From Sulfurovum sp. (GTDB lineage: Bacteria > Campylobacterota > Campylobacteria > Campylobacterales > Sulfurovaceae), in NCBI GenBank assembly GCA_027065815.1, contig JAMONL010000018.1, forward strand, positions 1 to 53,180: DNA of 53,180 nt, given 5' to 3'. Numbering within the stretch: position 1 is the stretch's first letter; each line of letters opens with the position of its first letter. Positions 44,167 to 53,046 of this stretch are shown here, piece after piece. A model generated the notes under the pieces. The model was given only the letters and a program-made list of their open reading frames with translations. It was not told where the DNA came from and ran no database searches. The position numbers and the translations under genes are program-made.

Positions 44167-45495
44167 TTACAAGATGTATCTTGTAGTATCTTCATCTTCA
44201 ACCACAGCACCTATCTTTTCTTTGACCAGAGGTTTATCGATATTCACCGTTTCTCCTGCATGTTCATCTGCGGAAAAAGAGATCTCCTCGAGGATCTTCT
44301 CCATGACCGTATGCAAACGTCTTGCTCCGATATCTTCTGTCTTTTCATTGGCAAGCAGTGAATAGTGTGCAATGGCTTTCAATGCCTCGTCCTCAAATAC
44401 AAGATCGACATCTTCCACTTTCATCAATGCCTGATATTGTTTGATGAGTGAATTGTTCGGCTCAGTCAAAATTCGGTAAAGCGTCTCTTCATCCAAAGAA
44501 TCCAATTCTACACGCAAAGGAAAACGTCCCTGAAGTTCAGGCATAAGATCGCTTGGTTTACTCACATGAAAGGCACCTGCTGCAATGAACAGGATATGGT
44601 CTGTTTTCACCATGCCCAGTTTGGTATGTACGGTAGAGCCTTCCACAATGGGAAGCAGGTCTCTCTGTACACCTTCTTTGCTAGGATCCTGACGGCCTTG
44701 GGTATTGGAAGAGACAGCTACTTTGTCTATCTCATCAAGGAAGACGATGCCGCCCTTCTCAACTTTTTCAAGTGCAAGTTCTTTGAGTTGTTCTTCATCA
44801 AGTAACGCTTCACTCGCTTCCTGTGCCAAGATCTTTCTGGCATCTTTGACCGTAACCTCTTTCTCAGGTCCCTTTTTCCCCATACCGCCAAGTACTTTGA
44901 CGATCGACTCCTGCACCTGTATCATTTGAGGAGGAAGCCCCTCTTCAGGCATCGTAGGATTGTTTGGCATGGTCACCTTGATCTTCAGGTGATCCAGGTC
45001 ACCTTTGGCGAACTTCTCCTGCATTCTGACAAAGGAAGCATCATACTCAGCCTGTTTCTGATCTGTAGCTCCGACAGGAAGCGGGGGAAGCAGTTTTTCA
45101 ATGATCTTGTTCTCAATGTAGTTCGCGATCTTCTCCTGATTCTTCTCATTTTCAGATTCACGTACGATCGTTAGAGAAATGGCAGCAAGATCACGGATCA
45201 TAGATTCTACATCTCTACCGACAAATCCGACTTCTGTATATTTACTCGCTTCCACTTTGATGAAAGGCAGATTCATCATCTTTGCAAGACGTCTGGCAAT
45301 TTCCGTTTTACCTACACCTGTACTACCGATCATCAAAATATTCTTTGGTGTAACATCTTGCTGCATATCTTCACTCAGCTGCATACGTCTGTAACGGTTT
45401 CTCAATGCAACGGCAATGGTCTTCTTTGCATCATTCTGACCAATCACATACTGATCTAAATGCTTTACTATCTCTTTAGGGGTTAAATTATCCAA
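44167..45495 (-). CDS. hslU: HslU ATPase of the HslUV protease
   Basis: An AAA+ unfoldase that feeds HslV. The 442-residue protein has the N-terminal LTPKEIVKHLDQYVIGQ, Walker A GSTGVGKTEIARRL, Walker B GIVFLDEIDKVA, the I domain (about 110-230), the sensor region ELQGRFPLRVEL and IGARRLHTVMEKILE. The C-terminus ends in DTTRYIL, the peptide that docks into HslV. Confidence 0.97.
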   Translation of the reverse strand: MDNLTPKEIVKHLDQYVIGQNDAKKTIAVALRNRYRRMQLSEDMQQDVTPKNILMIGSTGVGKTEIARRLAKMMNLPFIKVEASKYTEVGFVGRDVESMIRDLAAISLTIVRESENEKNQEKIANYIENKIIEKLLPPLPVGATDQKQAEYDASFVRMQEKFAKGDLDHLKIKVTMPNNPTMPEEGLPPQMIQVQESIVKVLGGMGKKGPEKEVTVKDARKILAQEASEALLDEEQLKELALEKVEKGGIVFLDEIDKVAVSSNTQGRQDPSKEGVQRDLLPIVEGSTVHTKLGMVKTDHILFIAAGAFHVSKPSDLMPELQGRFPLRVELDSLDEETLYRILTEPNNSLIKQYQALMKVEDVDLVFEDEALKAIAHYSLLANEKTEDIGARRLHTVMEKILEEISFSADEHAGETVNIDKPLVKEKIGAVVEDEDTTRYIL

Positions 45496-45507
45496 TCGTC
45501 TTTCCTC

Positions 45508-46038
45508 TTATAACTCTAATATCTTAATATTCTTATTTGTATATATGCAAAGGTCACCGGCTACTTCAAGAGATTCTTGCACAAGTTCTCTGGGTTCAAG
45601 GTTCGCATGTTTATCCAAGGCTCTTGCAGCAGAGATGGCATAGTTCCCGCCTGAGCCGATCGCAGCGATCTTTCCATCCTGCGGTTCGACCACATCACCC
45701 GTTCCCGAAAGTATGAAGATATGCTCTTTATTCAGTACGATCATCATCGCTTCAAGCTGACGTAAATGTTTGTCTTTTCGCCACATTTTTGAAAACCCGA
45801 TGACCGACTTAAAAAGATCTCCTCTCTTTTCCGCCAGGATCTCTTCAAACATATCAAAAAGGTTAAAAGCATCTGCCGTTGAACCAGCAAAGCCTGCCAA
45901 CACTTTCCCCTCATGAAGGGTACGGATCTTGGTTGCATTGCTTTTAAGTACCGTATCGCCAAAGGTTACCTGACCATCACCGCCGATGACCGCTTTTCCA
46001 TCACCTTTATAGCCCAGTATCGTCGTTGCGTCAAACAT
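45508..46038 (-). CDS. hslV: HslV peptidase of the HslUV protease
   Basis: A threonine peptidase with proteasome beta fold, 176 residues. The MFDA propeptide is removed to expose Thr5 of [23 protein letters not shown], which is the nucleophile. The [14 protein letters not shown] motif is conserved. Only 2 bp separate it from rplI and 12 bp from hslU. Confidence 0.97.
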   Translation of the reverse strand: MFDATTILGYKGDGKAVIGGDGQVTFGDTVLKSNATKIRTLHEGKVLAGFAGSTADAFNLFDMFEEILAEKRGDLFKSVIGFSKMWRKDKHLRQLEAMMIVLNKEHIFILSGTGDVVEPQDGKIAAIGSGGNYAISAARALDKHANLEPRELVQESLEVAGDLCIYTNKNIKILEL

Positions 46039-46040
46039 AC

Positions 46041-46484
46041 CTATACGCCTACTACTTCTACTTTAAGTGCGGCATGGATCGCATGTCCAAGCTTTGCATC
46101 CACTTCGTGAATACCAGTCGATTTCAACGCTTTTTTCAAATTGATATGTTTTTTGTCGAGATCAATATTGAGCTGTTCTTTGATCGCTGCAGAAATATCT
46201 GCATTCCCTACGGAACCTTTGATCCCAACAGGCGCTGACTGTTTTTCTATTCTGATGGTCGCACCCTCAAGAATTTTTTTCTCAGATTCAAGACGTTCCA
46301 GCTCTTCTTTAAGTTCTTTTGCCCTTCTCTCTTGTTCTGCTTTCCAGTTTTCAACCACTTCAGGTGTTGCCAGTTGTGCTAAACCTTTATTGATGAGAAA
46401 ATTCTGACCATATCCGTCTTTTACCTCTTTGATCTCACCTGCTTTTCCAAGTGTTTTTACATCTTTTATCAATAATACTTTCAT
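46041..46484 (-). CDS. rplI: Ribosomal protein bL9
   Basis: A 147-residue bL9 with the N-terminal signature [30 protein letters not shown], the long connecting helix and a C-terminal domain. It is the first gene of the rplI-hslV-hslU-era operon and is divergent from the M3 peptidase. Confidence 0.97.
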   Translation of the reverse strand: MKVLLIKDVKTLGKAGEIKEVKDGYGQNFLINKGLAQLATPEVVENWKAEQERRAKELKEELERLESEKKILEGATIRIEKQSAPVGIKGSVGNADISAAIKEQLNIDLDKKHINLKKALKSTGIHEVDAKLGHAIHAALKVEVVGV

Positions 46485-46566
46485 TTTTTATCCTCGTATA
46501 GATTTATAATTCCTAATATTTTATCGAAACTTTGCTAATAGATGATATTTATTATTCTAGCTATGC

Positions 46567-46572
46567 TACAAT
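46567..46572 (+). promoter_or_regulatory. -10 box of the M3 peptidase gene
   Basis: TACAAT, preceded by TATGC, 26 bp upstream of the ATG at 46599. It lies inside the longer open frame, which supports the shorter start. Confidence 0.45.
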
Positions 46573-46598
46573 CAGCAAAAATTTACTACGGATATATT

Positions 46599-48554
46599 AT
46601 GTTTCAAGAATTTAAGATCGATCATTTAGCACAGTTTCCCACAGATCTGGAAAAACTGTTAGACCAACAGAGAACTATTATCAAGCAGATTACAGAGAGT
46701 GAAGATACAGACTATGTCAAAGTGCTCAAACCAATGCAGGATCTTGATGAAGAACTGGGACTTTTCTTTACACCCCTCTCTCACCTCAATTCAGTCATGA
46801 ACTCGGATGAGACACAAAAAGCCTATGAAGCATCTCTACCCCTGCTCTCAAAGTTCTCTTCAGAGATCGCACAGAATGAAGCCCTCTTCAAAAAGATAGA
46901 GCAGATCAAAGCTGAAAATGCTGAAGCAAAGACCGTCGTCTCACATGAGATAAGAGACTTTGTCCTCTCCGGGGCAAAACTTCCTGAAGAGAAAAAGAAA
47001 AGAATGGAAGATATCTCTTTAAAACTCTCAGAACTCTCTAACAACTTTTCGCAAAACCTGCTCGATGCCACCAACGCTTTTGAACTTATTATGACAGATG
47101 AAAAAGATGTAGCGGGCATGCCACAATCTGACATTGATGCGGCAAAAGAGAAAATGGATGGAAAAACTGTTTACAAATTCACACTTCAGATCCCTTCTTA
47201 TCTTGCCTATATGACTTACGGGCCAAACCGTGAATACAGAAAAACCATTTCAAAAGCCTACAGTACCAGAGCACCAGAAAATGCCAATGTGATCGATCAG
47301 ATCCTTGCACTCAAACAGGAAAAAGCCAAGCTGCTTGGGTTTGACAATTATGCACAGTATGCTTTGGAGACCAGAGATGCCTCTACGCAGGAAGAGGTAC
47401 TTGGATTTCTAAATGACCTCGCTGATGCTGCTTTGCCACAGGCCAAAAAAGAGCTGAAAGAACTCAGAGAGTTTGCACAGCGAACAGATGGTATTGAAGA
47501 TCTGGCAGGTTATGATGTCGCTTACTATTCCGAAAAACTCAAAAAAGAGAAGTTTGATTTTGATGATACCATGACCAAACCCTATTTTGAACAGGAGAAA
47601 GTTCTTAAAGGCATGCTTGACATCGTTTCAGAACTCTTTTCTGTGACATTCAAAACTGCAACTGTGCCAACCTGGCATGACTGTGTCAAACCATTCGATA
47701 TTTTTGAAAATGGTACACTTTCCGGACGTATCTATTTTGACCTCGATGCACGTAAAGAGAAGCGTGGCGGTGCCTGGATGAACGACTGGGAGACACACTA
47801 TGTGGACAGTGAAGGAAAACTGCATTTGGCTTCTGCTTTTGTTGTCTGCAACTTCTCTCCTCCCACCGAAAATACACCTTCCCTTCTAAGACATGATGAT
47901 GTGGTGACACTGTTCCACGAAATGGGACATGCCATCCATCACCTCTTTGGGAAATGTCACGAACGCTCTGTTTCCGGTATTAACGGTGTAGCCTGGGATG
48001 TGGTGGAGTTCCCTTCACAGTTTTTAGAGAACTTTGCCTATGAAGCAGCTATCTTAAAACGTTTTGGTTTCCATTATGAAACAGATGAGCCTATCTCTGA
48101 GGAACTTATGTCAAAGATCAAAGAAACAAAGAACTTCCAGGCCGCACTGGGTATTTTACGCCAGGTAGAATTCTCACTCTTTGACTTCCAGCTTCATCAA
48201 AAACTTTATCAGGGTCAAGAGGTACAGACACTTCTTGATGCTATCAGAGAAAAAACATCTCTACTTAAACCACCGGCATACAACAAGTTCCAACACGGAT
48301 TTGCACACATCTTTGCCGGAGGGTACGCTGCGGGATACTACTCCTACAAATGGGCTGAAGTACTCTCTGCCGATGCCTTTTTCACCTGTCTCGATGAAGA
48401 GAACGGATTTGACAAAGAAAAAGCAAAAGGGTATAAAGAGTATATCCTTGCAAATGGCGGGGCCAAAGAGATGAGTGAGCTTTACAAAGAATGGCTGGGG
48501 CGGAAAGCCGATGTCAAAAGCTTGATCAAGCTTTATGAAATATCGGGTGCGTGA
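46599..48554 (+). CDS. M3-family zinc oligopeptidase (oligopeptidase A-like)
   Basis: A 651-residue cytoplasmic metallopeptidase of the thimet/OpdA/PrlC group, which degrades signal peptides and other short peptides. The zinc motif is LFHEMGHAIHHLFG, with the third ligand Glu in AWDVVEFPSQFLENFAYE about 25 residues later. The C-terminal FAHIFAGGYAAGYYSYKWAEV is the usual substrate-side motif. I chose the ATG at 46599 (MFQEFKID), because the frame's earlier start at 46542 would overlap the promoter. Confidence 0.93.
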   Translation: MFQEFKIDHLAQFPTDLEKLLDQQRTIIKQITESEDTDYVKVLKPMQDLDEELGLFFTPLSHLNSVMNSDETQKAYEASLPLLSKFSSEIAQNEALFKKIEQIKAENAEAKTVVSHEIRDFVLSGAKLPEEKKKRMEDISLKLSELSNNFSQNLLDATNAFELIMTDEKDVAGMPQSDIDAAKEKMDGKTVYKFTLQIPSYLAYMTYGPNREYRKTISKAYSTRAPENANVIDQILALKQEKAKLLGFDNYAQYALETRDASTQEEVLGFLNDLADAALPQAKKELKELREFAQRTDGIEDLAGYDVAYYSEKLKKEKFDFDDTMTKPYFEQEKVLKGMLDIVSELFSVTFKTATVPTWHDCVKPFDIFENGTLSGRIYFDLDARKEKRGGAWMNDWETHYVDSEGKLHLASAFVVCNFSPPTENTPSLLRHDDVVTLFHEMGHAIHHLFGKCHERSVSGINGVAWDVVEFPSQFLENFAYEAAILKRFGFHYETDEPISEELMSKIKETKNFQAALGILRQVEFSLFDFQLHQKLYQGQEVQTLLDAIREKTSLLKPPAYNKFQHGFAHIFAGGYAAGYYSYKWAEVLSADAFFTCLDEENGFDKEKAKGYKEYILANGGAKEMSELYKEWLGRKADVKSLIKLYEISGA

Positions 48555-48577
48555 TTACACACCCTACGGAGAGATAA

Positions 48578-49096
48578 ATGAAAGAATACCGATCACTAGC
48601 ACTTACTGTTATTGCTATTTTCATCATTATACTTGTCGGAGCATACTTCAGCTCTACCTTTAACGAACAGAAAACCTTTCTGGAACTCTTTGTTCTCCTT
48701 GGGGCTTTGCTGTTCATCTTTTCTGCACTGGTCATCTTCGCAGCTATAGGTTTCAGTTCCTTTTCACTCTATCTGGCCATCTTTCTGGCAGCGGTCATGG
48801 GTATCTACGGCATAGAAGGTGCCTTTCTTTTTATAGGAATGACCTATCTGATATGGGGTTCCATTTTTGCAATGGAAGTACTGCTGTTTTACAATGGCTT
48901 AAAGAGTGCACAGGAGTGGTTCACAAAACGCTACACTTTTAAATCATTCAAAAATGAATATTATGCATTTTACCCCATGCTGATGGTTGCCTATTTGTTC
49001 CTGGAATTAATACCGAGTATATTTTACAGAGAGAGTTTTCTGAAGTTTTCACCATCTAAAGTTTTAGAAGTGATGGAAGAGGTCTTAGATGATTAA
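48578..49096 (+). CDS. Four-TM membrane protein, unknown function
   Basis: I do not recognise this 172-residue protein. Hydrophobic segments lie at about 6-25, 34-60, 65-110 (probably two helices) and 130-150. The C-terminal ~20 residues are charged (SPSKVLEVMEEVLDD). GGAGAGATAA precedes the ATG. It follows the M3 peptidase by 23 bp and may share its transcript. A small GGGTG...CACCC hairpin spans the peptidase stop. Confidence 0.75.
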   Translation: MKEYRSLALTVIAIFIIILVGAYFSSTFNEQKTFLELFVLLGALLFIFSALVIFAAIGFSSFSLYLAIFLAAVMGIYGIEGAFLFIGMTYLIWGSIFAMEVLLFYNGLKSAQEWFTKRYTFKSFKNEYYAFYPMLMVAYLFLELIPSIFYRESFLKFSPSKVLEVMEEVLDD

Positions 49097-49106
49097 CGCT
49101 CATACT

Positions 49107-49141
49107 AAAACCTTATAAAGTTATATATTTTATAAGGTCTT
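49107..49141. terminator. AAAACCTTATAA-type hairpin, copy 2
   Basis: AAAACCTTATAAA (49107-49119) pairs with TTTATAAGGTCTT (49129-49141) with one mismatch, between convergent genes. It is a likely bidirectional terminator. The rest of the gap to 49263 is plain AT-rich DNA. Confidence 0.6.
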
Positions 49142-49263
49142 ACAAATAAAATATTTACTTTTTATCTTATTGCTACCTTTACCCAATAAAATTTTACTTT
49201 ACTGCTGGGCTTTGATAAGTAATTCTTCTATGATATTACAAGCTTTTAAGTTAAGTAACAATA

Positions 49264-49791
49264 CTAAACAATCTTACACTCCATCCTATTCAAAATCTCC
49301 AAGGTCTTAGTCACATCATAAATAGCACTATGATACTGTTCATCATCAAAATCTATATGGTAATATTTACAAGTCTCAATTAGCTTTGGGTTTTTGACAT
49401 TACCCCTAATATTGGTCGCTTTAACAATCTTCTTGTTTTCTTTCATCGTGCAAAAATGATTTTCAAATGAGAGTAACTCACCTATATGCCTTAACTCAAA
49501 CGATATGTTATGTGCTACCAATGTAGTGGTGTTTTTACAAAATGCTACAAAGTCCGCATCGTCCTCAAAGTACTCTTCATAGCTTACGCCTTTTCTGAGC
49601 CTTTCAAGTCTCTCTGGTGAGAGTTTATGTACAGCTAGAGCATGAGGGTTTACTTCATAGAGGGAGAAATAATAACGATGAAAAGTATCTAGTACTTTAT
49701 ATGCATCATTTACTAGAGCAACACGAAAGGCTGCTACTTCTATGACATCATGTATGTTTGTTGAGTTTGTTTCGAAGTCTAAGATTATCAT
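49264..49791 (-). CDS. DnaQ-like 3'-5' exonuclease
   Basis: A 175-residue DEDDh-type exonuclease: ILDFETNS (Asp and Glu of Exo I), LVAHNISFELRH (Exo II) and YHSAIYDVTKT (His and Asp of Exo III). It has no polymerase or helicase partner beside it. Oligoribonuclease-like or repair roles are possible. AT-rich codon use and an AT-rich surrounding hint at an acquired gene, but weakly. Confidence 0.8.
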   Translation of the reverse strand: MIILDFETNSTNIHDVIEVAAFRVALVNDAYKVLDTFHRYYFSLYEVNPHALAVHKLSPERLERLRKGVSYEEYFEDDADFVAFCKNTTTLVAHNISFELRHIGELLSFENHFCTMKENKKIVKATNIRGNVKNPKLIETCKYYHIDFDDEQYHSAIYDVTKTLEILNRMECKIV

Positions 49792-49888
49792 TTGGTATCA
49801 TACCTAGATTGTATTTAACCCATAGATATCCCCTTAAGTATAAATGGTATAGACTGTATGACATACAAATCCAAACAAAGGAGATAAA

Positions 49889-49984
49889 ATGGCAAAAGGT
49901 CAAGATAAACAAAAAGCAGTTAAGAAAAAATCAGAAAAAACTTTAAAAGAAAAACGTGCAGAAAAAAAAGCAAAGAAATCTTAA
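49889..49984 (+). CDS. 31-residue lysine-rich peptide
   Basis: A small frame with a strong ribosome site (AAGGAG, six bases before ATG), encoding MAKGQDKQKAVKKKSEKTLK and a further 11 residues ending EKKAKKS. About half of the residues are Lys or Arg and the rest are helix formers. I know no family for certain. The composition suggests binding to nucleic acid or ribosome. The good ribosome site and the clean position after a divergent gap support it being real. Confidence 0.6.
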   Translation: MAKGQDKQKAVKKKSEKTLKEKRAEKKAKKS

Positions 49985-50129
49985 TATCTATCTTATAAAA
50001 GGTAAGCATGTACAACCCTATATCATCGGAATTAGTACTAATTCTGAAGAAAAAAATGCTAAATAAGCTGAATGTTTAGTACATAACAGATGCTTACACA
50101 TACTACCAAATTTTTATTCTTAAAAACCA

Positions 50130-50162
50130 AAACCTTATAATCTAACATATTTTATAAGGTTT
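50130..50162. terminator. AAAACCTTATAA-type hairpin, copy 3
   Basis: AAACCTTATAA (50130-50140) pairs perfectly with TTATAAGGTTT (50152-50162), loop 11 nt. It lies downstream of the lysine-rich peptide. Confidence 0.55.
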
Positions 50163-50372
50163 ATCGTTGGAGCGACGCCTGTAGACCCATTTTTTGAAAC
50201 CTCCCATAGAAAAGCTTATAAAATGTGCTATATAAGAGATTTTATAATGAAAAGTATATCTGTGTATAAATATTTTAGATTAATTTTTATTTCATATATT
50301 TAATGATTATTAATATGAATACGAAAAAGATTGATGTAGTTAAATGTGGCTTTGATATTACAGAGAAGTCTA

Positions 50373-50397
50373 AGCTACCATGCGTGGGATGGTAGCT
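50373..50397 (-). terminator. Hairpin after argG
   Basis: AGCTACCAT-7 nt-ATGGTAGCT, a perfect 9-bp stem 12 bp past the argG stop. No strong T-run follows, so it may stabilise the 3' end and not terminate by itself. Confidence 0.5.
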
Positions 50398-50408
50398 AGA
50401 AGAGGTAA

Positions 50409-51752
50409 TTATTTCTTTTTCGTAGAAGTATTCCCAAACCCGAAGAAACGTTTGATACGCTCACAGATCGTCACTGATCCTGTCTCGATACGACAGACTT
50501 CTGTCTCATCAAAATCACCGATCAAGGTCTTAATACGCTCTGGCTGTTTTTTACCTTCGATCATAAATCTCAATGCATTGAGTCTAATAAATCCTTCTGC
50601 ATCTTTCTGGTCATACACATCATCCGCTTCAAAAGTTGAATGCTCTTCAGAGTAGAGTGTCAAGTCAGATTTTCTACCCACGACAGTCACAGAACCTTTG
50701 TAAAGCTTTAGTTTCACCAAACCTTCTACCTGCTCTTGTGTAGCATCAATGGCTGCCTGCAGCATTCTACGCTCAGGAGACCACCATAGCCCGTTGTAGA
50801 TCAGTTTGGCATACTTAGGCATTAACTCATCTTTCATGTGAGCCTCTTCTCTGTCCAGTGTGATGGATTCTATGGCTCTATGCGCTTTCAGCATAATTGT
50901 TCCGCCCGGAGTTTCATAACATCCTCGTGCTTTCATACCGACCATACGGTTCTCCACAATATCAATACGCCCAATACCGTGTTTGTTTCCATAGGCATTC
51001 AGTGTTTCAAGTATTTTTGCAGGACTCATCTCTTCACGGTTGATCGCAATAGGATCACCGTTCTTATAGGCAATCGTAATATACTCTGCTTCATCCGGCG
51101 CTTTTTCAGGGCTGACTGACCATAACCACATATCTTCTTCAGGCTCGGCATAAGGGTTTTCCAAATGCTCACCTTCATAAGAGATATGAAGCAGGTTCGC
51201 ATCCATTGAGTAGGGTTTCGCCTGCCCTTTCCCGTCGATGTCAATTCCATGCTCTTTTGCATAGGCAAGAAGCTTCGTACGTGAGTTTAGATCCCACTCT
51301 CTCCACGGTGCGATCACGGCAATATCCGGGTCAAGTGCAAGGTAACCCAGTTCAAAACGTACTTGGTCATTCCCTTTTCCTGTTGCACCGTGAGAAACAG
51401 CATCTGCACCTGTTTCATGTGCGATCTCGATCTGTTTTTTGGAGATAAGCGGACGTGCAATGGAGGTACCAAGAAGGTACTCACCCTCATAAATGGCATT
51501 GGCTCTGAACATTGGGAAAACGAAATCTTTTACAAACTCTTCCCTAAGATCCAAAATGAAAATATTTTCTTCTTTGATACCCATATCCAACGCTTTCTGA
51601 CGTGCCGGCTCTACCTCTTCACCCTGTCCAAGATCTGCTGTAAACGTTACGACTTCACACGCATACTCATCTTGAAGCCACTTTAAAATAATACTTGTGT
51701 CAAGCCCGCCTGAATACGCCAATACTGCTTTTTTAATTGTTCTTTTTGCCAT
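50409..51752 (-). CDS. argG: Argininosuccinate synthase ArgG with C-terminal extension
   Basis: Joins citrulline and aspartate for arginine synthesis. The 447-residue protein has the ATP loop [15 protein letters not shown], the [15 protein letters not shown] citrulline/ATP motif and the [14 protein letters not shown] stretch. The usual family end ([12 protein letters not shown]) falls near residue 400. It is followed by a ~45-residue tail with a cysteine pair ([12 protein letters not shown]) and a basic end ([13 protein letters not shown]). The sequence is of the ~400-residue type, so the tail is an add-on. Confidence 0.95.
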   Translation of the reverse strand: MAKRTIKKAVLAYSGGLDTSIILKWLQDEYACEVVTFTADLGQGEEVEPARQKALDMGIKEENIFILDLREEFVKDFVFPMFRANAIYEGEYLLGTSIARPLISKKQIEIAHETGADAVSHGATGKGNDQVRFELGYLALDPDIAVIAPWREWDLNSRTKLLAYAKEHGIDIDGKGQAKPYSMDANLLHISYEGEHLENPYAEPEEDMWLWSVSPEKAPDEAEYITIAYKNGDPIAINREEMSPAKILETLNAYGNKHGIGRIDIVENRMVGMKARGCYETPGGTIMLKAHRAIESITLDREEAHMKDELMPKYAKLIYNGLWWSPERRMLQAAIDATQEQVEGLVKLKLYKGSVTVVGRKSDLTLYSEEHSTFEADDVYDQKDAEGFIRLNALRFMIEGKKQPERIKTLIGDFDETEVCRIETGSVTICERIKRFFGFGNTSTKKK

Positions 51753-51828
51753 TTTATAAGCCTTTAAATAATATTGACGCGATTATATCGAAATGTTGGT
51801 TATGGTTGGTTTTACCATAACCTATGCG

Positions 51829-52167
51829 CTAGACAAATCCATATTTTTTTAAAATAATATCCAATACAGGTTTTTTATACGCACCTGTATGTCTGAATAC
51901 CTCATTGCCTTCAGCATCAAAAAAAAGCTGTGTCGGCATCTCTTTGAATTTATAAATATCACGACTTACCAGACGTTCTTTTTGCCCGTCTATGGAGTAT
52001 ATCTGGTACTCAGGATGTGCTTCCAATACTTCAGCAAAGACTTTTGACATTGCCAGACAAGAGTAGCAATGTGACATACCGAAAGCTAAAATAGTTGGTT
52101 TACCGTTACCGATATTGTGTTTAATATCTCTGTATTGGTTGACCGGAAGCGGTTTTTTTTCTGCCAT
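51829..52167 (-). CDS. Thioredoxin-like protein (CYSC active site)
   Basis: A 112-residue thioredoxin-fold protein with the redox motif MSHCYSC and the cis-Pro in EMPTQLFF. It lacks a signal peptide, so it is cytoplasmic. CYSC differs from the CGPC of thioredoxin. It may be a thiol reductase for a specific partner. It lies between argG and pdxJ without an obvious functional link. Confidence 0.82.
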   Translation of the reverse strand: MAEKKPLPVNQYRDIKHNIGNGKPTILAFGMSHCYSCLAMSKVFAEVLEAHPEYQIYSIDGQKERLVSRDIYKFKEMPTQLFFDAEGNEVFRHTGAYKKPVLDIILKKYGFV

Positions 52168-52225
52168 TTTGACTCCAAAGTTTCGTAGTTAAGTGATTAT
52201 ACAAATCCTATCTTAAAAACTTTTG

Positions 52226-52231
52226 CTATAA
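52226..52231 (+). promoter_or_regulatory. -10 box of pdxJ promoter
   Basis: TATAAT with a TGC just before it, 32 bp upstream of the pdxJ ATG. Confidence 0.5.
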
Positions 52232-52263
52232 TCAAAATAAGAATTTTTCATGGAGCGTAACAT

Positions 52264-53046
52264 ATGTTATTAGGCGTAAATATCGACCATATTGCTGTAC
52301 TAAGAGAAGCCAGGAAAGTGGCTGACCCAGACCCTTTGGATGCTCTAGGCATCTGCAAACGTGCAGGTGCAGACCAGATCACCATACATTTACGTGAGGA
52401 CAGACGGCATATGCATGACAGTGATGCCAAAAACATTATAGCGCTCTCTATGCTGCCGGTAAATCTTGAGTGTGCCATCTCTCCTGAGATGATAGATATT
52501 GCCTGTGAACTTAGACCGCACAGAGTGACTTTGGTACCTGAAAAACGTGAAGAGGTCACAACAGAGGGCGGACTTGCTGTAGAGGGTGAACAGCCCAAAC
52601 TCAAAGAAGCCATCAAAAGATTGCAAAAAGAGGAGATAGAAGTTTCTCTCTTTATTGACCCGACTCTCTCTGCTGTAACTGCGTCGCTGGATCTTGGTGT
52701 AGAGTGGATAGAGTTTCATACAGGAAAGTATGCCAATATTTATGCCATGCTGTATTCGAATCTGAGTAAAACGCACCATAGTATTCCTGAACTGGAACTT
52801 TCCCGTAAGATCCTTAAACAGATGCTCGATGATGAACTCAGAAACCTGCGTCTTTTAAGTTGTGATGCCATGGAAAGAGGCCTAAGAGTTGCAGCAGGTC
52901 ATGGGCTCAATATGCAAAATGTCAAAGATATTGTAGAGATCGAGACCATTGAAGAGTTGAATATTGGTCAAAGTATTATTGCACGTTCTGTCTATGTTGG
53001 TTTGGAACAGGCAATTTTGGATATGAAAGCGATGTTGATACGATAA
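52264..53046 (+). CDS. pdxJ: Pyridoxine 5'-phosphate synthase PdxJ
   Basis: Condenses 1-deoxyxylulose 5-phosphate with 3-amino-2-oxopropyl phosphate to give pyridoxine phosphate. The 260-residue TIM barrel opens with LLGVNIDHIAVLREAR (active-site Asp/His) and has GADQITIHLREDRRH and VAAGHGLNMQN. The stop overlaps the next start by one base (TAATG), coupling it to pdxA, the preceding enzyme of the pathway. Confidence 0.96.
   Translation: MLLGVNIDHIAVLREARKVADPDPLDALGICKRAGADQITIHLREDRRHMHDSDAKNIIALSMLPVNLECAISPEMIDIACELRPHRVTLVPEKREEVTTEGGLAVEGEQPKLKEAIKRLQKEEIEVSLFIDPTLSAVTASLDLGVEWIEFHTGKYANIYAMLYSNLSKTHHSIPELELSRKILKQMLDDELRNLRLLSCDAMERGLRVAAGHGLNMQNVKDIVEIETIEELNIGQSIIARSVYVGLEQAILDMKAMLIR

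Larger units (their letters stand above)
49985..50408. other. Gene-poor 424-bp region
   Basis: It holds the third AAAACCTTATAA-type hairpin (50130-50162), a second hairpin near argG (50373-50397) and otherwise AT-rich sequence without a supportable gene. A 23-codon frame at 50008-50079 with a modest AAGG was considered and not called. Confidence 0.6.

Noticed and set aside
50008-50079. A 23-codon frame (MYNPISSELVLILKKKMLNK...) with AAGG upstream
   Set aside because: Short, of ordinary composition and without other support. Kept only as a remark.
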